Assembly (NCBI GenBank): GCA_052145115.1
Contig: JBKQPG010000044.1
Location: 1 to 64,000 of the forward strand
Origin: CAIVVT01 sp052145115
Lineage (GTDB): Bacteria > Acidobacteriota > Terriglobia > Bryobacterales > Bryobacteraceae
Direction: 5' to 3'
Length of the DNA: 64,000 nt
The position numbers and the translations under genes were made by a program. A model generated the notes under the pieces. The model made no database searches and was not told the origin of the DNA. It saw nothing but the letters and a program-made list of their open reading frames with translations. Within the stretch, counting starts at the first letter, position 1. The number at the start of each line of letters is the position of its first letter. Shown piece by piece: positions 61,133-64,000 of this stretch.

Positions 61133-61855
61133 ATGTTTCCGTATGACGCTGCGCTGCTAGGCGCTGTTGGGGCCGCGCCGGAGTCGATCCCGGACGTTGT
61201 CCAGATTCTCCAGACCGTGGAGACAATTTGTGCCGACGGCGATGGCCTGAAGTGGTTCAACTGGCTGTACCTGCAGGTGACACAGGCGGTCGCGGCGCGC
61301 ATCGCGGGCGGCGAATTCGCCGATTCCGCATGGCTGGCGCAACTGGACGTGCAGTTCGCAGGTTTCTATTTCTCGGCCCTTAAGAGCTCACTCTCGGGCG
61401 CGGCCACGCCGGCGTGCTGGCAGGTATTATTCGAGAGCCGCAACCACGACGCGATCGCGCGAATCCAGTTCGCGCTGGCCGGCATTAACGCGCATATCAA
61501 TCACGATCTGGCGGCGGCCATCGTGGCTACCTGTCAGGCGACCGGCACAAGTCCGGATGACGGTGGAGCGCACTACAGCGACTACACGGCGCTCAATTCC
61601 ACGCTGGACGGCCTGATCGAATCCGCCAAGCTGACGCTGAATGTCCGGCTCCCCGGCGGGGCGCTGCCGCCGGTCTCCCAGCTGGAAGATACAATTGCCG
61701 CGTGGAGCGTGAGCGCGGCGCGGGAATCGGCGTGGCAGAACGCCGAACATCTGTGGCAACTGCGCTCGACTGCGTTGCTTACTGCAAGCTTCATGGACGT
61801 GCTGGACGGCTTCACCACCGTGATCAGCAAGACGCTGTTGGCGCCAGTGCCATAG
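61133..61855 (+). CDS. DUF5995 family protein
   Basis: About 240 residues from the ATG at 61133 (MFPYDAALLGAVGAAPES); an upstream start at 61058 would cover non-coding-like sequence. Family landmarks are ADGDGLKWFNWLYLQVTQAV near residue 37, LDVQFAGFYFSALKSSL near 73, RIQFALAGINAHINHDLAAAI near 115, and the histidine- and aspartate-rich helices around HYSDYTALNSTLDGLI. The conserved His and Asp pairs suggest a metal-binding helical bundle, but the function is not established. It is transcribed alone, between a LytTR regulator and a membrane acyltransferase-like gene. Confidence 0.75.
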   Translation: MFPYDAALLGAVGAAPESIPDVVQILQTVETICADGDGLKWFNWLYLQVTQAVAARIAGGEFADSAWLAQLDVQFAGFYFSALKSSLSGAATPACWQVLFESRNHDAIARIQFALAGINAHINHDLAAAIVATCQATGTSPDDGGAHYSDYTALNSTLDGLIESAKLTLNVRLPGGALPPVSQLEDTIAAWSVSAARESAWQNAEHLWQLRSTALLTASFMDVLDGFTTVISKTLLAPVP

Positions 61856-61998
61856 ACGGAAAGAGGATGAGCCGGGCAGCGGAGCAGTATGGAGACCGCT
61901 CGCTGAACAGTCGAGGCACGGTAAGGGGGGAGCGCGCGTTGACACTCGCGGCTCAGAAACGCAGGTGCGGCTAGTAGGAAAGGCAGCTTGGGACGAGG

Positions 61999-63111
61999 CT
62001 AGTCGCCGGTGGCGGGTTGGGCCAGGGGCTGGCGGACGGAGGCCCACCATTCCTTGAACAGCGGCAGGACTCCGGGGAAGCCTTTCCAGCCGGTGCGCGC
62101 CACCGAGAGCAGGACCATGAAGGCGATGACGAAGAGTGCCAGCAGGACGGTCTGCGGGACGCTCAGGTTCTCCTTAAACGCCCCCAGCCAGCGGCCATAG
62201 ACCAGCTCAGTGTGGACCCAATAGACCAGCAGCGAGGTGGTGCCGAGCTGGCGCACGAAGCTCCAGCCGTTGGGGTTGAGGTAGTTGTTGAGCAGGAAGG
62301 CCCAGCAGCAGATCAGCAGAATGACGCCGGTTTTGATAAAGATCAGGGCCGGACTGTTGAGCCAGAAATCGGATTGCGGATACAGGCTGAAGGGCAGGTC
62401 GGCGGCGAAGCGCGCGGCCAACATCAGGACGATGCCGCCCAGCGCGACCCATTGCATCACCCGGCTCAGGTCTTCTTCCTTCACCAGGCGCAGCCCGGAG
62501 CCGCAGCTCAGGCCGAAAGCGAGGAAGGCGCCCCAGGGAAAGATGGGGAAGCAATTGGGGTTGGGGACGAAGTAGTCGCGCAGGAAGGGATGGAGCCAGG
62601 TGAAGCCCAACTGCGAGATGAAGGGCGAGGCGCAGGCTATGGCCAGTCCGGCCAGCGCGCCGAAACGCAGGCGCTCGCGGGTATCGACCAGCGCCAGCGG
62701 GGCCAGGACCACGACCGAAGCGGCCATGCAGTTGAGGATGTCCACCTTGAAAACGTTCTGCCAATCGCTCTGGCCGAAGGCGGTCAGCCATTGCTGCAGG
62801 CGGAAAGCCAGGCCGATCAGGATCAGGTAGCGCGCGCGGTAGATGGCGGCCAGGACGCGGCGCCAGGCCGTGGGCTCCTTGCGGCTCTGCGAATCCATCA
62901 GAAACGCCAGCGTCACGCCGGTCACAAAAAGGAACACGGCCGGGGTCAGGCCGCCGAAAAACTGGCTCAAAACGTATGGGCTGTCGGAGCGCAAGTCCTT
63001 GTGGGTAAAGGAGTGGAAGACGTGCCCCTGGAGCATGATGACGGTGGCGCAACCACGAGTCCAATCAAGGAATGAGAGGCGCTTGCCGCTGCTGGAGGAG
63101 GATCCGGCCAT
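61999..63111 (-). CDS. DUF1624-like membrane protein (heparan-glucosaminide N-acetyltransferase-like)
   Basis: 370 residues with about ten membrane helices. The N-terminus has the family signature RLSFLDWTRGCATVIMLQGHVFHSF, with the conserved Asp and His thought to act in acyl transfer, followed by GGLTPAVFLFVTGVTLAF. Such proteins transfer acyl or acetyl groups to sugars, lipids or polymers across the membrane. The substrate cannot be assigned. It is separated from LolA-like and DUF5995 neighbours by ordinary spacers. GC content and codon use match the surroundings. Confidence 0.75.
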   Translation of the reverse strand: MAGSSSSSGKRLSFLDWTRGCATVIMLQGHVFHSFTHKDLRSDSPYVLSQFFGGLTPAVFLFVTGVTLAFLMDSQSRKEPTAWRRVLAAIYRARYLILIGLAFRLQQWLTAFGQSDWQNVFKVDILNCMAASVVVLAPLALVDTRERLRFGALAGLAIACASPFISQLGFTWLHPFLRDYFVPNPNCFPIFPWGAFLAFGLSCGSGLRLVKEEDLSRVMQWVALGGIVLMLAARFAADLPFSLYPQSDFWLNSPALIFIKTGVILLICCWAFLLNNYLNPNGWSFVRQLGTTSLLVYWVHTELVYGRWLGAFKENLSVPQTVLLALFVIAFMVLLSVARTGWKGFPGVLPLFKEWWASVRQPLAQPATGD

Positions 63112-63225
63112 TACTGTCTCTTGATGCTCACTCCGCTGCCGCGATTCCAGAATGCAGGCCGATGCCCAAATCGGCGTCTCGAGTTGTCGGCAGCATGGCT
63201 GTAGTCTGAACCTCGCGGGGGCCCG

Positions 63226-63939
63226 TCATTTTCCGGCCGAACCCAGTTCATGCTCCGGGCGCACCTTCTTGACGCCCTTGGGCAGCTTCATATGCACCGA
63301 AGCCTCTGTAACAGAAGGCGAATTCACCTGTACATTGGTGTACTCCGCCAATTGATAATCTTTCGATGGCTGGTGCAATTTCAGCCGCAGCGGGTAGCCG
63401 CCGTCCTGGGCGATCCACATTTCGATGCGCGGAAATTGCTCGCGGGCCTCGGGGGATTTGGGCACCAGCTCGAGCAGGTCGGCCGGGCGATCCTGGACGG
63501 TAGTCATCTCTTCATATCTGATGCTGTATTTCTTGCGAAGATCCGACGCGGATGCGCCGAACCCGAGCAGCAGGTATTCGTCGATCAGGCGGCTCTGCTT
63601 GCCGCCCAGGTCGTACTCCTCGACCTGAGCGAGCTTGGGGTAATAGATCAGCACCTTCTTGTCAGCAAAGGAAATCGCGCCGGGGTCGGGCTTCTCGATT
63701 TCGATGAGCACGCGCACATCCTTGCCCGGCGCGCGGAAGACGGTGAGATGCCCCGAGGATTCGTCGGATAGTTTAATGACGGCGGTATAGGCGATCTTGT
63801 GGACGTCGGCGGTGAGGGCGTGGAAGCCCTTGGAGAGGCGATCCACCCGCCCCAGGGCGGCGTTCAGGTTCTGGGCGGGCGAGCAGGCGGCGACGAGCAG
63901 CGCCGCGCCAAGAAGACGGCTGATGCGGGCGAGAATCAT
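63226..63939 (-). CDS. LolA-like outer membrane lipoprotein-sorting protein
   Basis: 237 residues. It has a signal or lipoprotein-type start (MILARISRLLGAALLVAACSPAQ) and the half-barrel fold of LolA-like proteins: GFHALTADVHKIAYTAVIKL near residue 38, VLIEIEKPDPGAISFADKKVLIYYP near 77, and RIEMWIAQDGGYPLRLKLHQPSKDYQLAEYTNV near 173. Such proteins shuttle lipids or lipoproteins between membranes, or scaffold hydrophobic ligands in the periplasm. The cysteine position in the N-terminus suggests it may be a lipoprotein itself. No partner is visible in the window; the gene ends 61 bases before the right edge. Confidence 0.78.
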   Translation of the reverse strand: MILARISRLLGAALLVAACSPAQNLNAALGRVDRLSKGFHALTADVHKIAYTAVIKLSDESSGHLTVFRAPGKDVRVLIEIEKPDPGAISFADKKVLIYYPKLAQVEEYDLGGKQSRLIDEYLLLGFGASASDLRKKYSIRYEEMTTVQDRPADLLELVPKSPEAREQFPRIEMWIAQDGGYPLRLKLHQPSKDYQLAEYTNVQVNSPSVTEASVHMKLPKGVKKVRPEHELGSAGK

Positions 63940-64000
63940 GGTGTCGGAGGTTTCGTGGGTCCAGCCTAGGGCTTAAAGAAAGCCATAAAACAAGTCACTT

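Overview
The window is high-GC DNA with strong G/C bias at third codon positions, which makes long spurious antisense ORFs. Its gene content fits a Gram-negative, carbohydrate-using soil bacterium. The Oar-type TonB-dependent receptor with a carboxypeptidase-like N-terminal domain, many TPR proteins, MacB/FtsX-type ABC permeases, secreted IPT/Ig-like proteins and a HEALH secreted-protein family suggest Acidobacteriota, possibly a Solibacter/Bryobacter relative. That placement is inference from gene families, not from a marker gene. I saw no rRNA, tRNA, CRISPR array, prophage or intact insertion sequence.

Layout. 0.4-4.0 kb: a large secreted IPT/Ig-like/beta-propeller protein broken by one frameshift, overlapping a small secreted partner. 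4.4-7.0 kb: an aminotransferase and two hypothetical genes. 7.2-9.6 kb: a three-gene ECF sigma / anti-sigma / secreted-protein module. 10.3-11.6 kb: a VanX-type dipeptidase and a small secreted protein. 11.7-19.4 kb: a minus-strand run of cobQ-like, cobD-like, btuF, btuD, btuC, cobT-like, then a MacB-type permease and ATPase. 19.6-28.1 kb: Rrf2 regulator, alpha-glucan phosphorylase, zinc-ribbon protein, polyol-type dehydrogenase, a toxin-antitoxin pair, a GmhA-like isomerase, a ROK kinase and a CPBP protease. 28.2-34.8 kb: TPR lipoprotein, TolC-like protein, permease, TPR protein and a tryptophanase fragment. 35-43.5 kb: CocE-type hydrolase, a miniature amidohydrolase-like lipoprotein, HAD phosphatase, phosphohexomutase, MscL, a repeat-rich gap, a TPR protein and QueG. 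43.6-49.4 kb: a radical SAM enzyme resembling the tetraether-lipid synthase group and a large hybrid histidine kinase. 49.5-64 kb: TauE exporter, class V aminotransferase, GH36 alpha-galactosidase, proline dehydrogenase, TonB receptor, LytTR regulator, DUF5995 protein, DUF1624-like membrane protein and a LolA-like lipoprotein-sorting protein.

The most unusual feature is the cobalamin locus. A transporter with intact ABC motifs (BtuFCD) sits in overlapping genes with three B12-biosynthesis paralogues that have each lost residues normally needed for catalysis. The CobD-like protein has glycine in place of the PLP lysine. The CobQ-like protein is about 285 residues and lacks the amidotransferase cysteine region. 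The CobT-like protein has an altered GEMG motif. This could be decay or repurposing into a corrinoid-binding or uptake system.

The intergenic DNA also carries several repeat families: three copies of a roughly 155-186 bp element, two twin-hairpin REP-like units, and a cluster of CACGGTG repeats.
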